A stretch of 17,388 nt of DNA from Candidatus Methanomethylophilaceae archaeon (GTDB lineage Archaea; Thermoplasmatota; Thermoplasmata; Methanomassiliicoccales; Methanomethylophilaceae): the NCBI GenBank assembly GCA_016296195.1, contig JAEDJU010000012.1:1-17388 (forward strand), in the 5' to 3' direction. The translations under genes and the position numbers were made by a program. The notes below the pieces were generated by a model. That model was not told the DNA's origin. It searched no databases and worked only from the letters and a program-made list of their open reading frames with translations. Shown piece after piece: positions 1 through 7,657 of this stretch. Position 1 is the first letter of the stretch; every line of letters begins with the position of its first letter.

Positions 1-537
1 GAGATCGTTGGGTTTCAACTCGAGCAGGATCTCCAGCTCCTCCTTCGCCTTGACATAATCCCTGAGGTCGTTCAGAAGGAGGACAGAGTAGTTCTGATGG
101 AACTCGTAACGGTTCGGCTCCAATGCGATCGCCTTCTCGTAATACTCTCCGGCCTTCCTGAAATCGGTGATCTGGTGCCTGAGGAACCTGGCGTACGTGT
201 TGTACATGTCCGCGGTCGGTTTGAGTACCAGTAACCTCTGGAAAAGCTCGTCCGTCTCCTTGTTGTTCCTCTTGTTCTCAGCCAGGATGGTGACCTTGGC
301 TATCAGGGCATCTACATACTCCGGATCGATGTCGAGGATGGCATCCAGCTGCATCATGCCGTACTCCATGTCCTCGAGTTCGTAGATGATGATCTGGGCC
401 AACTGGAGTCTGAGCTTGTTGTTGTGGGGGTCTGTCCTCAGATAATCCTCGAGGGTGTCCACGGCACCCTGTGGGTTACCTCCCTCGACCTGCCTCTTGG
501 CCTTGGAGGATGCCTCGTACGCCGGATCCGATGTCAT
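1..537 (-). CDS. TPR-repeat protein, C-terminus beyond left edge
   Basis: The frame is open from ATG at 537-535 to the window edge, giving 179 residues that begin MTSDPAYEASSKAKRQVEGG. The sequence is made of helix pairs spaced about 34 residues apart. Tyr, Ala, Leu and Pro recur at TPR positions, for example LQLAQIIIYELEDMEYG, LFQRLLVLKPTADMYNTYAR, AGEYYEKAIALEPNRYEF and AKEELEILLELKPND. No signal peptide or membrane segment is visible, so it is probably a cytosolic scaffold or adaptor; no partner can be named. A TATA-like TTTTATAC on the minus strand (568-561) lies about 27 bases before the ATG, which fits a leaderless start. An AGGAG also sits 6-7 bases before the ATG. The 3' end is missing, so other domains cannot be excluded. 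Confidence 0.85.
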   Translation of the reverse strand, partial: MTSDPAYEASSKAKRQVEGGNPQGAVDTLEDYLRTDPHNNKLRLQLAQIIIYELEDMEYGMMQLDAILDIDPEYVDALIAKVTILAENKRNNKETDELFQRLLVLKPTADMYNTYARFLRHQITDFRKAGEYYEKAIALEPNRYEFHQNYSVLLLNDLRDYVKAKEELEILLELKPNDL

Positions 538-559
538 GGTCGGCTCCTAGGCAGGGATT

Positions 560-568
560 GTATAAAAA
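560..568 (-). promoter_or_regulatory. TATA box of the TPR gene
   Basis: The minus strand reads TTTTTATAC here, centred about 27 bases upstream of the ATG at 537. This is the usual archaeal spacing for a transcript starting at or just before the start codon. Assignment is by motif and spacing only. Confidence 0.45.
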
Positions 569-633
569 CAACCGCAGGGAAGGAACATCGATGCCGATGG
601 AAGCGATTGAGTGCGAAGGTCTAAAATCCGAGC

Positions 634-1023
634 ATGGTGGTCGCGTCGACCATGGGAATAGTGAAATCATTCGCGGGAGGTCTCCTGATGACGATGGTCC
701 TTGTGGTGCTGGTACCGATCATCTGCAATCAGTACATCTCTCCGGCGATTGTCGATACGGTAGGTGGAAGCAACTTCCTGATGATATCGTCGGAGATGCT
801 GGTGAACCTCATCATGTGGGCGATAATCCTCGGATTCATGGTACTGCTCGGAGGAACCATGATCCTGAAGAAATGCGGAGTGTTCGGTGTCCTCGGACTC
901 ATCGTGGCCTACTGGCTTCTGGGGGATGTGACGGACGCTCTCATCCCATTGCTCATGCTGGCCCTCAGCGTCATCATAATGAAGACGATAAAGATCAAGA
1001 AGGAGAAAAAGACAACACATTGA
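634..1023 (+). CDS. small multi-pass membrane protein, function unknown
   Basis: The predicted protein is 129 residues from ATG 634, or 123 residues (MGIVKSFAGGLLMTMV) from ATG 652. The second start may be the real one: a weak TATA-like TCTAAAATC lies about 28 bases before it. There are about four hydrophobic segments: one near the N-terminus (GLLMTMVLVVLVPIICNQ), one near the middle (LVNLIMWAIILGFMVLLGG), and two toward the end (VFGVLGLIVAYWLL and LIPLLMLALSVIIM). The basic tail KIKKEKK suggests a cytoplasmic C-terminus by the positive-inside rule. I recognise no family. The gene is flanked by divergent and convergent genes, so context gives no function. A longer hydrophilic frame on the same strand (471-1091) overlaps it and looks like a shadow. 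Confidence 0.7.
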   Translation: MVVASTMGIVKSFAGGLLMTMVLVVLVPIICNQYISPAIVDTVGGSNFLMISSEMLVNLIMWAIILGFMVLLGGTMILKKCGVFGVLGLIVAYWLLGDVTDALIPLLMLALSVIIMKTIKIKKEKKTTH

Positions 1024-1087
1024 GAAACGGCGTTAAGACAATCGTTATATCAAAAAATCGACAATTGACGTATAAAAAACGATTTTC

Positions 1088-1153
1088 TTAAATAATCCAT
1101 CTTTCATATGGGGAATCTGCGGGGAGGTCTCGCTGCTTTGCAGTCAATCGCAT
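1088..1153 (-). CDS. candidate 21-residue small ORF with Shine-Dalgarno
   Basis: On the minus strand a perfect AAGGAGG (1163-1157) is followed three bases later by ATG (1153-1151) and an open frame to TAA at 1090-1088. The product would be MRLTAKQRDLPADSPYERW plus two isoleucines. It lies 36 bases after the stop of the upstream membrane protein on the same strand, so it could be a distal cistron. The SD-to-ATG gap is short, and the region can also fold (GGGGAAU with AUUCCUC, and CUGC-UUU-GCAG inside). It could therefore be structured 3' UTR instead. A run of six T follows at about 1079-1074 on the minus strand. Confidence 0.25.
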   Translation of the reverse strand: MRLTAKQRDLPADSPYERWII

Positions 1154-1177
1154 ATTCCTCCTTATCTATGACGATGA

Positions 1178-1199
1178 TGGGGCCCGTCATCAGGCCCCA
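1178..1199 (-). terminator. hairpin spanning the stop codon of the membrane protein gene
   Basis: TGGGGCC (1178-1184) and GGCCCCA (1193-1199) form a perfect 7-bp inverted repeat whose 8-base loop holds the TGA stop of the minus-strand gene. No T-run follows immediately; the nearest is about 100 bases on (about 1079-1074). It could aid termination, stabilise the mRNA end or slow the ribosome at the stop. Confidence 0.3.
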
Positions 1200-2359
1200 A
1201 CATCCTCCCCGCACTTCCAACTGTTGTACTCATCGCACACATACTCCAACAGTACCTTCGAGAAGTTGTTGGCGTAGACAAAGGAGTACATCGCAGATGT
1301 CAGAATCAACGGGACGAGGAAGTCCAGATAGTTGTCGAGGATGCCGGTGAGGGTGAATCCGAAGTAGAGCGATATGATGAACATCATCATGAACACGCTC
1401 AGACCGGCGAATGTGTAGAAAAGTCTGGTCTTGGCACCCTGCCAGAGCATGTAATCCCTGGGTGCATCGGAGACCGTCCTGGCATTCAGCTGCTTGACCG
1501 AGAGCCATGGGATGATCAGAACAGGCACGAACATCGTCAGCATGACCATGATCGTCAGCATGGTCCTCTGACTCATCGACTGCAGGAAGTAGGGGTTGAC
1601 GAAAAGATACGAGGAGATCAACGCACCCAGGACCACCATGTACATGAATAGGTAGGAAAGGGAGCTGACGTTGAAGGATGAACCGTCCTGTATGGGTCCG
1701 ACCCTGACCTCCCTCACATCTATGATGTCCGGGACCATGAAGAAGGATTCCGCCTTCCCACGGCTCCCGTCAGCGGTGTGACACTGCATGGTCTTGAAGA
1801 CCCTGACAAGGTACACACGCAGGTAGGAGACGGTGACCATCAGGACACCCACGGTCGTGAACATGGTGAAGAGGAAGATCAGCAGCAGGGACATCGTCTT
1901 CAACATCGATACAGAAACTTCGAAACCGAAGAAATGCAGGAAATCCCTGATGAGGCCCTCGTATATCCATGACTCCGTGATATCGCCGATGACCCATTGG
2001 ATGGCCGCTATGATGAACGCCACCAAGAACAGTGTCCAACGCGGGAACGGTCCCGAGGGAACGGATGCATAACCGATGAGGCCGAGAACGGCGAATCCGA
2101 CGACGAACACCAGACACAGGATCCTTATCACCTCACCGAATGTGTCCGAACCTGTCAGGATGCAGGAAATCAACCACATGACGATGCATACGACCACGAA
2201 ATAGGGGAAGTACCTCTGAACAAGTGCATCGTTCCAGGGACGGGCCTTCTTGGAATCGGCCTTCTTGGAGACCATGCGCTCCGCTAACTGGTCTACCCTG
2301 TCCGAAACGTTGCTGGAAACCGAATCCAGGACGTTGTCCAACCTCTCCCCCTTGGTCAT
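1190..2359 (-). CDS. eight-helix integral membrane protein, function unknown
   Basis: The predicted protein is 389 residues from ATG at 2359-2357; a GTG two codons upstream (2365) would give 391. The N-terminal 45 residues are hydrophilic and helical (LDNVLDSVSSNVSDRVDQLA). About eight membrane segments follow: residues about 50-70, 75-98, 106-128, 150-185 (long), 232-258, 265-288, 308-335 and 345-365. A soluble loop between segments four and five contains ESFFMVPDIIDVREVRVGP. No transporter signature, catalytic motif or known domain is recognisable. A TATA-like CATAGAT on the minus strand (2386-2380) lies about 25 bases before ATG 2359, supporting that start. The gene is divergent from HMG-CoA reductase. 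It may be a lineage-restricted family; that is a guess. Confidence 0.75.
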   Translation of the reverse strand: MTKGERLDNVLDSVSSNVSDRVDQLAERMVSKKADSKKARPWNDALVQRYFPYFVVVCIVMWLISCILTGSDTFGEVIRILCLVFVVGFAVLGLIGYASVPSGPFPRWTLFLVAFIIAAIQWVIGDITESWIYEGLIRDFLHFFGFEVSVSMLKTMSLLLIFLFTMFTTVGVLMVTVSYLRVYLVRVFKTMQCHTADGSRGKAESFFMVPDIIDVREVRVGPIQDGSSFNVSSLSYLFMYMVVLGALISSYLFVNPYFLQSMSQRTMLTIMVMLTMFVPVLIIPWLSVKQLNARTVSDAPRDYMLWQGAKTRLFYTFAGLSVFMMMFIISLYFGFTLTGILDNYLDFLVPLILTSAMYSFVYANNFSKVLLEYVCDEYNSWKCGEDVGA

Positions 2360-2417
2360 GCCCACCTAAATGGGATGTCACATCTATGAAGGTTACCCCA
2401 ACCACTTCACGCGAATC

Positions 2418-2424
2418 GTTATAG
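2418..2424 (+). promoter_or_regulatory. TATA box of HMG-CoA reductase gene
   Basis: GTTATAG is centred about 27 bases before the ATG at 2448. No Shine-Dalgarno precedes that ATG, so the transcript is probably leaderless. This spacing also supports 2448 over the longer in-frame reading that begins at 2370. Confidence 0.5.
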
Positions 2425-2447
2425 TCAAGGAGAATCTATGTTGTGTC

Positions 2448-3602
2448 ATGGCAGAACAGAAGGGACTCAAGAACCGCGGTCATTCCCGTGCGGACGTGGA
2501 CGAACGTCGCACCGCCGCGGAGGAGTTCACGGGAGCGAAACTCGAGACCATCGCCGCCTACGGCTTCGAACCCGAATCCGCATCCAAGAACATCGAGAAC
2601 ATGATCGGTACGGTCCAGATCCCCCTGGGTTACGGCGGTCCTGTGAAAGTCCACGGGGAGAACGCCGATGGGGAGTTCCTCATACCCCTGGCGACCACCG
2701 AGGGTGCCCTCGTCGCATCCATCTCACGCGGAATGTCGGTGATCAACGCGGGAGGAGGTGCCAGGGCTGCCGTCTACGAGGACTACATGACCCGCGCACC
2801 CGTCCTCAGGGTCGATGGGATCGAGCACGGGAGGAAGGTCGTGGAATGGATCGATGCCAACATGGACAGGATCCACGGGGCCGTCGCCGAGACCACATCC
2901 CACGGCAGACTGCACAGGATAGATGTGTACCCCAACGGCAGGAGCCTGTACCTGAGGTGCCTGTATGAGACGGGTGATGCCATGGGAATGAACATGGCCA
3001 CGATAGCCACCGAGGCCATCTGCAGACTCCTCGAGAGGGAGACCGGCGCGGTGATGATATCGGTGTCCGGGAACATGTGCTCGGACAAGAAGCCCGCGGC
3101 CATCAACATGATAAACGGAAGGGGTAAGACCGTCGTGGCGGAGGCGAGGATCCCCAAGGACATAGTGGAATCCAAACTCCACACCACATCCGCCGCAGTG
3201 GTGGAGACCAACTACAGGAAGAACCTGGTCGGAAGCAGCATGGCGGGAACCTTCGGAGCCAACGCCCATGCGGCGAACATGGTCGCGGCCTTCTACATAG
3301 CCACGGGACAGGACCCGGCACAGGTGGTCGGAGGCAGCATGTCGATCACCACCTGCGAGGACATCGACGGAGACCTGTACATATGCGTCAGGATGCCCGC
3401 GGTCGAGGTGGGAACCGTCGGAGGCGGCACACGTCTCCCCTGTCAGAGGGAGGCCCTCTCAATGATCGGATGCCTCGGTGACGGCAAGGCGAAGAAACTC
3501 GCCGAACTGGTCGCGGTTACGGTGCTGGCCGGGGAGCTGTCCACCCTCGCGGCACAGGCCGCGGGTCAGCTGGGGAGCGCACACGCGGCCCTCGGCAGAT
3601 GA
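2448..3602 (+). CDS. hmgA: 3-hydroxy-3-methylglutaryl-CoA reductase, class I
   Basis: A 384-residue protein that reduces HMG-CoA to mevalonate with two NADPH, the committed step toward archaeal isoprenoid lipids. Family motifs appear in order: ENMIGTVQIPLG (residues 50-61, substrate binding), TTEGALVAS (catalytic Glu85), DAMGMNM (177-183), SDKKPAAIN (catalytic Lys214), GQDPAQVVGG (catalytic Asp289), GTVGGGT (322-328, NADPH loop) and the C-terminal GSAHAALGR (catalytic His379). All four catalytic residues of the class I enzyme are present. It is soluble, without the membrane anchor of eukaryotic homologues. The start MAEQKG at 2448 is chosen over 2370 because the TATA box lies 27 bases upstream. 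It is transcribed alone: divergent from the gene at left and closed by a hairpin at 3608. Confidence 0.97.
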   Translation: MAEQKGLKNRGHSRADVDERRTAAEEFTGAKLETIAAYGFEPESASKNIENMIGTVQIPLGYGGPVKVHGENADGEFLIPLATTEGALVASISRGMSVINAGGGARAAVYEDYMTRAPVLRVDGIEHGRKVVEWIDANMDRIHGAVAETTSHGRLHRIDVYPNGRSLYLRCLYETGDAMGMNMATIATEAICRLLERETGAVMISVSGNMCSDKKPAAINMINGRGKTVVAEARIPKDIVESKLHTTSAAVVETNYRKNLVGSSMAGTFGANAHAANMVAAFYIATGQDPAQVVGGSMSITTCEDIDGDLYICVRMPAVEVGTVGGGTRLPCQREALSMIGCLGDGKAKKLAELVAVTVLAGELSTLAAQAAGQLGSAHAALGR

Positions 3603-3607
3603 GACCC

Positions 3608-3635
3608 ATGGGGGAGCCATCCCCCATCCCTTTTA
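3608..3635 (+). terminator. hairpin terminator after hmgA
   Basis: ATGGGGGA (3608-3615) and TCCCCCAT (3620-3627) form a perfect 8-bp stem with a GCCA loop. The pyrimidine-rich CCCTTTTACA follows. It starts six bases after the hmgA stop, ahead of the pheT promoter. Confidence 0.6.
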
Positions 3636-3651
3636 CACACGCGCGCGTATC

Positions 3652-3659
3652 TTTTATAG
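3652..3659 (+). promoter_or_regulatory. TATA box of pheT
   Basis: TTTTATAG is centred about 25 bases before the pheT ATG at 3681, and no Shine-Dalgarno precedes that ATG. This fits a leaderless pheT-bcp transcript. Confidence 0.6.
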
Positions 3660-3680
3660 GGCTTCTCTGATTGAGGCCAC

Positions 3681-5339
3681 ATGCCTGTTATCAACTTCAA
3701 ATACAGCGACCTCTGCACGATGCTGGGAGAGGAGGTCCCCCAGCAGACGCTGGTCGATAGGATCCCCATGATCGGTGCCGACATGCACGAGACCGAGGGA
3801 GAATGCGACGACATGTCCGTGGAGTTCTTCCCGGACCGTCCCGACCTCTACAGCGTCGAGGGTCTCGCCAGGGCCATGAGGGCCTTCCTGGACATCAAGC
3901 CGGGTATGAAGACCTACGATGTGGGGGAGAGCGACATCGAGGTCTTCGTGGACGAGAGCGTCAAAAAGGTCAGACCCTACTTCTGCTGCGGTGCTGTGCT
4001 CGATGTGGACATCGACGATGAATTCCTCAGGTCCATAATGGAGATGCAGGAGAAGCTGCACATCACCATCGGAAGGAAGAGGAGCAAGCTCGCCATCGGA
4101 ATCCACGACCTGGACAAGGTCAACCCCCCGTTCACATACAGGCTCGCGGACCCCCACTCCATCAGGTTCGTCCCCCTCGCCAAGACCGAGGAGATGGACA
4201 TGCAGGAGATCCTGGAGAAACACGAGAAGGGTGTCGACTACGCACACCTCCTGGAAGGATATGACAGATATCCCGTCATCCAGGACAGGTATGGGAACGT
4301 CCTCTCGTTCCCCCCGATCATCAACGGTGCGCTGACCACGGTCACAACAGGCAAGCACAACCTCTTCATCGATGTAACCGGAAATGACCTCAAGGCCGTG
4401 AAGGGTGCGCTGGACATCGTCTCGACTGCACTCGCTGAGCGCGGAGGGAAGATCATGACCGTCATCATGCACGATGATGGGAAGACGTACAGGTCCCCCG
4501 ACCTCACCCCGTCCGAGATGGACATCTCCGCATCGGAGTGTGACAAGTTCCTCGGAACGAACCTCGGACCCTCCGGAACCGTTGAGGCGCTCAGGAGGAT
4601 GGGAATGGATGCCGTCGCAGACGGAGACAACGTCCACGTCACGATCCCCCCTGTCAGGCTGGACATCATGCACAAGGTGGACATCTTCGAGGATGTCGGT
4701 ACCGGATACGGATTCGAGAAGTTCGGCGGATCCTACAGCCTCAGGCAGACCCCCGGTTCACTGGATCCCATCACCACCTTCTCCGAGAACATCAGGGACA
4801 TCATGGTCGGACTGGGATTCATGGAGGTCACCACCCTCACACTCAGCAACGACAGGGACGAGTTCGAGATCTCCGGACTCCCCAGGATGGACAACGTCAG
4901 GGTCCTCAACCCCATCACCGAGGACCACACCTGCCTCAGGTCCTACCTCACCCCCAGTCTGGTGAAGATCCTCAGGCACAACAAGCACCGCGACCTCCCC
5001 CAGAGGATATTCGAGGTTGGAAACGTCGTCAGGGACACGAAGGTACAGGCACACCTCTGCGCGATGGTCACAGCATCGAAGACATCCTTCACCGAGATCA
5101 AATCGATCACCGAAGCAGTCCTCAGGGAGCTCGGATGCACTTATGAGCTCAGGCCCCTCAGCCTCCCCACGTTCATCGAGGGAAGGGGAGCGGAGATCGT
5201 CTTCGATGGGAAGTCCATCGGAATGTTCGGTGAGATGGCGCCCGCCGTTGTCGTAGGATACGAGATCACCCACCCGATCATCTTCCTGGAGATCGACCTG
5301 GAGCCCATCGTGGCCAAGAGGAAGGACACCCTGTTCTGA
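3681..5339 (+). CDS. pheT: phenylalanine--tRNA ligase beta subunit, archaeal type
   Basis: A 552-residue protein, the usual length of the archaeal/eukaryotic PheRS beta chain and much shorter than the bacterial form of about 800. It lacks the bacterial N-terminal EMAP/OB and C-terminal anticodon-binding extensions. With the alpha subunit (pheS, not in this window) it forms the (alpha-beta)2 enzyme charging tRNA-Phe. The N-terminal part carries VEFFPDRPDLYSVEGLARA and the B3/4 editing domain (about residues 90-260). The B5 domain follows (about 272-345), ending RLDIMHKVDIFEDVGTGYGF with the family's acidic metal-site residues. A catalytic-like core comes next, with LNPITEDHTCLRSYLTPSLV and RIFEVGNVV. 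The gene has its own TATA box and is followed nine bases later by bcp. Confidence 0.97.
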   Translation: MPVINFKYSDLCTMLGEEVPQQTLVDRIPMIGADMHETEGECDDMSVEFFPDRPDLYSVEGLARAMRAFLDIKPGMKTYDVGESDIEVFVDESVKKVRPYFCCGAVLDVDIDDEFLRSIMEMQEKLHITIGRKRSKLAIGIHDLDKVNPPFTYRLADPHSIRFVPLAKTEEMDMQEILEKHEKGVDYAHLLEGYDRYPVIQDRYGNVLSFPPIINGALTTVTTGKHNLFIDVTGNDLKAVKGALDIVSTALAERGGKIMTVIMHDDGKTYRSPDLTPSEMDISASECDKFLGTNLGPSGTVEALRRMGMDAVADGDNVHVTIPPVRLDIMHKVDIFEDVGTGYGFEKFGGSYSLRQTPGSLDPITTFSENIRDIMVGLGFMEVTTLTLSNDRDEFEISGLPRMDNVRVLNPITEDHTCLRSYLTPSLVKILRHNKHRDLPQRIFEVGNVVRDTKVQAHLCAMVTASKTSFTEIKSITEAVLRELGCTYELRPLSLPTFIEGRGAEIVFDGKSIGMFGEMAPAVVVGYEITHPIIFLEIDLEPIVAKRKDTLF

Positions 5340-5348
5340 GGTGAATCA

Positions 5349-5822
5349 ATGGAGAAAGGAGAGCAGTTCCCACAGTTCGTCCTCCAGGACGAGAACGGAG
5401 AGATATTCGACAGCAAGATGCTGGAGGGCATCAGGTACGTGATCTACTTCTACCCGAAGGACAACACGCCCGGATGCACCACTGAGGCCGTGGACTTCAC
5501 CGCGGCGTTCCCCCAGTTCATGCTCCGCAACATCCCCATCATCGGGGTCAGCAAGGATTCCGTGAAATCCCACAGGAACTTCATCGACAAGAACCAGCTG
5601 AAGGTCAAGCTCCTGAGCGATCCGGAGCACGAACTCATGGAGAAGGTCGGTGCCTGGGGCACCAAGATCTCATACGGAAAGGAAACGGTCGGAACCATCA
5701 GGTCCACCTTCATCGTCGGAAAGGACGGCATCGTGGAGGCGGCCTGGAGGAACGTCAAGGTCAAGGGACATGTCGAGAAGGTCCTCGACACAGCCCTATC
5801 CCTTGTGAAGACCTCACAGTGA
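5349..5822 (+). CDS. bcp: peroxiredoxin, Bcp/PrxQ family, one-cysteine form
   Basis: A 157-residue thiol peroxidase reducing H2O2 and organic hydroperoxides in the cytoplasm. The thioredoxin-fold core contains YFYPKDNTPGCTTEAVDF, with peroxidatic Cys43 in the PxxxTPGC context. The resolving cysteine that many Bcp proteins carry five residues later is replaced by Val48, and the protein has no other cysteine. It must therefore use an external thiol for recycling (known for 1-Cys peroxiredoxins). The start is supported by GAGGTGA (5338-5344), which overlaps the pheT stop, so the gene is likely co-transcribed with pheT. Its last nine bases overlap the 3' end of etfA on the opposite strand. Confidence 0.93.
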   Translation: MEKGEQFPQFVLQDENGEIFDSKMLEGIRYVIYFYPKDNTPGCTTEAVDFTAAFPQFMLRNIPIIGVSKDSVKSHRNFIDKNQLKVKLLSDPEHELMEKVGAWGTKISYGKETVGTIRSTFIVGKDGIVEAAWRNVKVKGHVEKVLDTALSLVKTSQ

Positions 5823-6884
5823 CCTTTCCATCTCTTTTATCACGGCCTCGGCATCCGAGAGGATGCTGAGGTCGGCGAACTTGTGTATCGGCGCGTCTGC
5901 ATCGGTGTTGACCGCCACTATCCTCTTGGCCTTGACCATGCCCACACGGTGCTGTACCGCTCCGGAGATACCGAACGCGATGTACAGGTCGGGTGTGACG
6001 GTCCTTCCGGACATGCCCACCTGCCTCGACCTGGGCATCCAACCCTTCTCGACCAATGCCCTGGAACATGACACCTGGGCACCGATCTTCCGTGCCAATG
6101 ACTCGGCGATGTCGATCGTCTCCCTGTGACGGATGCCGCTTCCAAGTGAGATCAGGATCCTGGCATCCCTTATGTCATCGGATTCACCCGTCTCCGGTTC
6201 ATCGGATAGGACCTCCTTGGGGACATCACCCGTGTACTGCCAGTAGATGGCCGTTCCTGAACCCTCCCTCCTCTCGGGGGTCGGGAAGGCACCCTGACGG
6301 ACGGTGGCCATCTGCGGATAATGGGGACACTCGATGTCTGCCATTAGGTTACCACCGAATGCGGGACGTGTCATGATGAGCTTCCTCCCATCCAAGGACA
6401 GGGCTGTGCAGTCCGCCGTCAGACCTGTTCCCAACAGGGAGGCAAGCCTTGGGGCCAGTTCCCTTCCGCGGGGGGTGGCACCCATGAGGATGACCGCGGG
6501 CACCACACGCTCGGTGATCTCCGCGATGCAGGATGCGTATGCCTCCGGAGTGTAGACATCCAACCTCTTGTCCCTGACATGGTACAGCGAATCCACTCCG
6601 TATCCGAAGATCTCCGGATAGAGGGGTTTGACCTCCAATCCCCCGAACAGCACGGCGAACAGACGTCCGTCGTTCATACCCTTGGCGGCGGCCAGGATCT
6701 CGGCGCTGACATCCGTCAACCTGGGACCCTCGGGGGAGTTCTCCACCTCCACCCATACGAGCACACCGTCGGCCGTGGACTGGTTCAGGTTGTATGCCTT
6801 CAGCATCCCCGGAGGAAGCCTGTCGGGATTGTCCTGGTCACCCGAGGAGCATGAGGAGCAGGAACCTCCGCTGCATCCGCTCAT
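5814..6884 (-). CDS. etfA: electron transfer flavoprotein alpha subunit
   Basis: A 356-residue ETF alpha chain, partner of the EtfB encoded just upstream. The N-terminal ETF domain includes MGATPRGRELAPRLAS and LGTGLTADCTALS. The C-terminal FAD-binding domain carries RQVGMSGRTVTPDLYIAFGI (from residue 286), then SGAVQH and a late VNTDADAPIHKFADL, the usual alpha-FAD site. The protein opens with MSGCSGGSCSSCSSG, three cysteines in the first 12 residues, which is unusual and might bind metal or an Fe-S cluster. The start is firm: its ATG overlaps the etfB stop by four bases (ATGA), and a GGAGG lies seven bases before it. It is the last gene of the seven-gene run and converges on bcp with a 9-bp overlap. 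Confidence 0.93.
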   Translation of the reverse strand: MSGCSGGSCSSCSSGDQDNPDRLPPGMLKAYNLNQSTADGVLVWVEVENSPEGPRLTDVSAEILAAAKGMNDGRLFAVLFGGLEVKPLYPEIFGYGVDSLYHVRDKRLDVYTPEAYASCIAEITERVVPAVILMGATPRGRELAPRLASLLGTGLTADCTALSLDGRKLIMTRPAFGGNLMADIECPHYPQMATVRQGAFPTPERREGSGTAIYWQYTGDVPKEVLSDEPETGESDDIRDARILISLGSGIRHRETIDIAESLARKIGAQVSCSRALVEKGWMPRSRQVGMSGRTVTPDLYIAFGISGAVQHRVGMVKAKRIVAVNTDADAPIHKFADLSILSDAEAVIKEMERSL

Positions 6885-7657
6885 CTCAACGCCTCCACTT
6901 CACCCATGACCAATGATGCGGCACGTGCCGGATCCTTGACCTCGACCTTCCTGTTCCTGCGTGTGGACTTCACCGTGTCGGTCCTGACGATCCTGGTGAG
7001 GGATCCCTTCAGTCCCACGGAGTAGGCGCCCAGTCCGAGGGCGACCCTGTCGACGGTCTCGATCTCCATGGAGGATGCCCTGAGGTATCCTGTGATCGTG
7101 GGTAGTCTCCCATTGGGATCGACCCCTCCGAATGAAACGACGGAACCTAACGGGACCTTGGCGGTCCTCCTGACATCCCCGTAATCCTGTACGGCGATGA
7201 AGCCGTCGTCGGAGGGTTCTAGGGATTCGGTGTATGCGAACTGCTGGACATCCAGCATCTGGGCCACCTCGAAGGGCACCTGTCCGGTATCACCGTCTAT
7301 GGCCTGCCTTCCGAATACCATGAGGTCGGCATCGCAGGCGAAACGTGTTATGAATGCGACGATGGCCCTGGCTGTTGCCCAGGTGTCCGCACCTGCGAAG
7401 GTCCTGTCCGTCAGAAGATAGGCCTTGTCGGCTCCGAGCTCCAGACATCTCCTGAGAGCGGATTCCGCCTGGGGAGGACCCATCGTGAAGACCTCCACTG
7501 TGTCATCTTCGCCCTTCATGTCCAAGATCCTACCGAGGGCGTATTCGCAATATGGATTGAGAATGGACGGCACCCCCGCCCTAACGAGGATACCGTCGGA
7601 ATCCACCGTCACCTTTGCGGTGTCGGGGACCTGCTTGACCGCGACCAGATACTTCAT
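6881..7657 (-). CDS. etfB: electron transfer flavoprotein beta subunit, bifurcating type
   Basis: A 258-residue ETF beta chain. Motifs typical of electron-bifurcating ETFs are visible: TMGPPQAESAL (from residue 58), DRTFAGADTWAT (84-95) and GRQAIDGDTGQV (116-127). In ordinary ETFs such as the human protein, the last reads roughly GKQAIDDDCNQ and binds AMP. The GDT-Q form is associated with a second FAD that splits electron pairs. Two positions differ from the most common bifurcating pattern: QVPFE rather than QVGPE, and NPYCEYA rather than NPYDxYA. NAD(H)-linked bifurcation or confurcation with the neighbouring dehydrogenase is inferred. The ATG overlaps the dehydrogenase stop by four bases and has GGAGG seven bases upstream, so translation is probably coupled. 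Confidence 0.93.
   Translation of the reverse strand: MKYLVAVKQVPDTAKVTVDSDGILVRAGVPSILNPYCEYALGRILDMKGEDDTVEVFTMGPPQAESALRRCLELGADKAYLLTDRTFAGADTWATARAIVAFITRFACDADLMVFGRQAIDGDTGQVPFEVAQMLDVQQFAYTESLEPSDDGFIAVQDYGDVRRTAKVPLGSVVSFGGVDPNGRLPTITGYLRASSMEIETVDRVALGLGAYSVGLKGSLTRIVRTDTVKSTRRNRKVEVKDPARAASLVMGEVEALR

Noticed and set aside
1040-1083. ATCGTT/AACGAT inverted repeat after the first membrane gene
   Set aside because: The arms are six bases with a long AT-rich loop, so a stable terminator is unlikely; AT-rich sequence gives such matches by chance.
471-1091. 206-residue plus-strand frame over the small membrane protein
   Set aside because: The product is low-complexity hydrophilic (many His, Arg, Asp, Gly) without motifs, while the overlapping frame at 634-1023 gives a clean multi-helix membrane protein.
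3654-4673. 339-residue minus-strand frame antisense to pheT
   Set aside because: The pheT frame carries family motifs throughout; the antisense product is Val/Asp/His-rich with no domain and reflects the GC-biased codon pattern.
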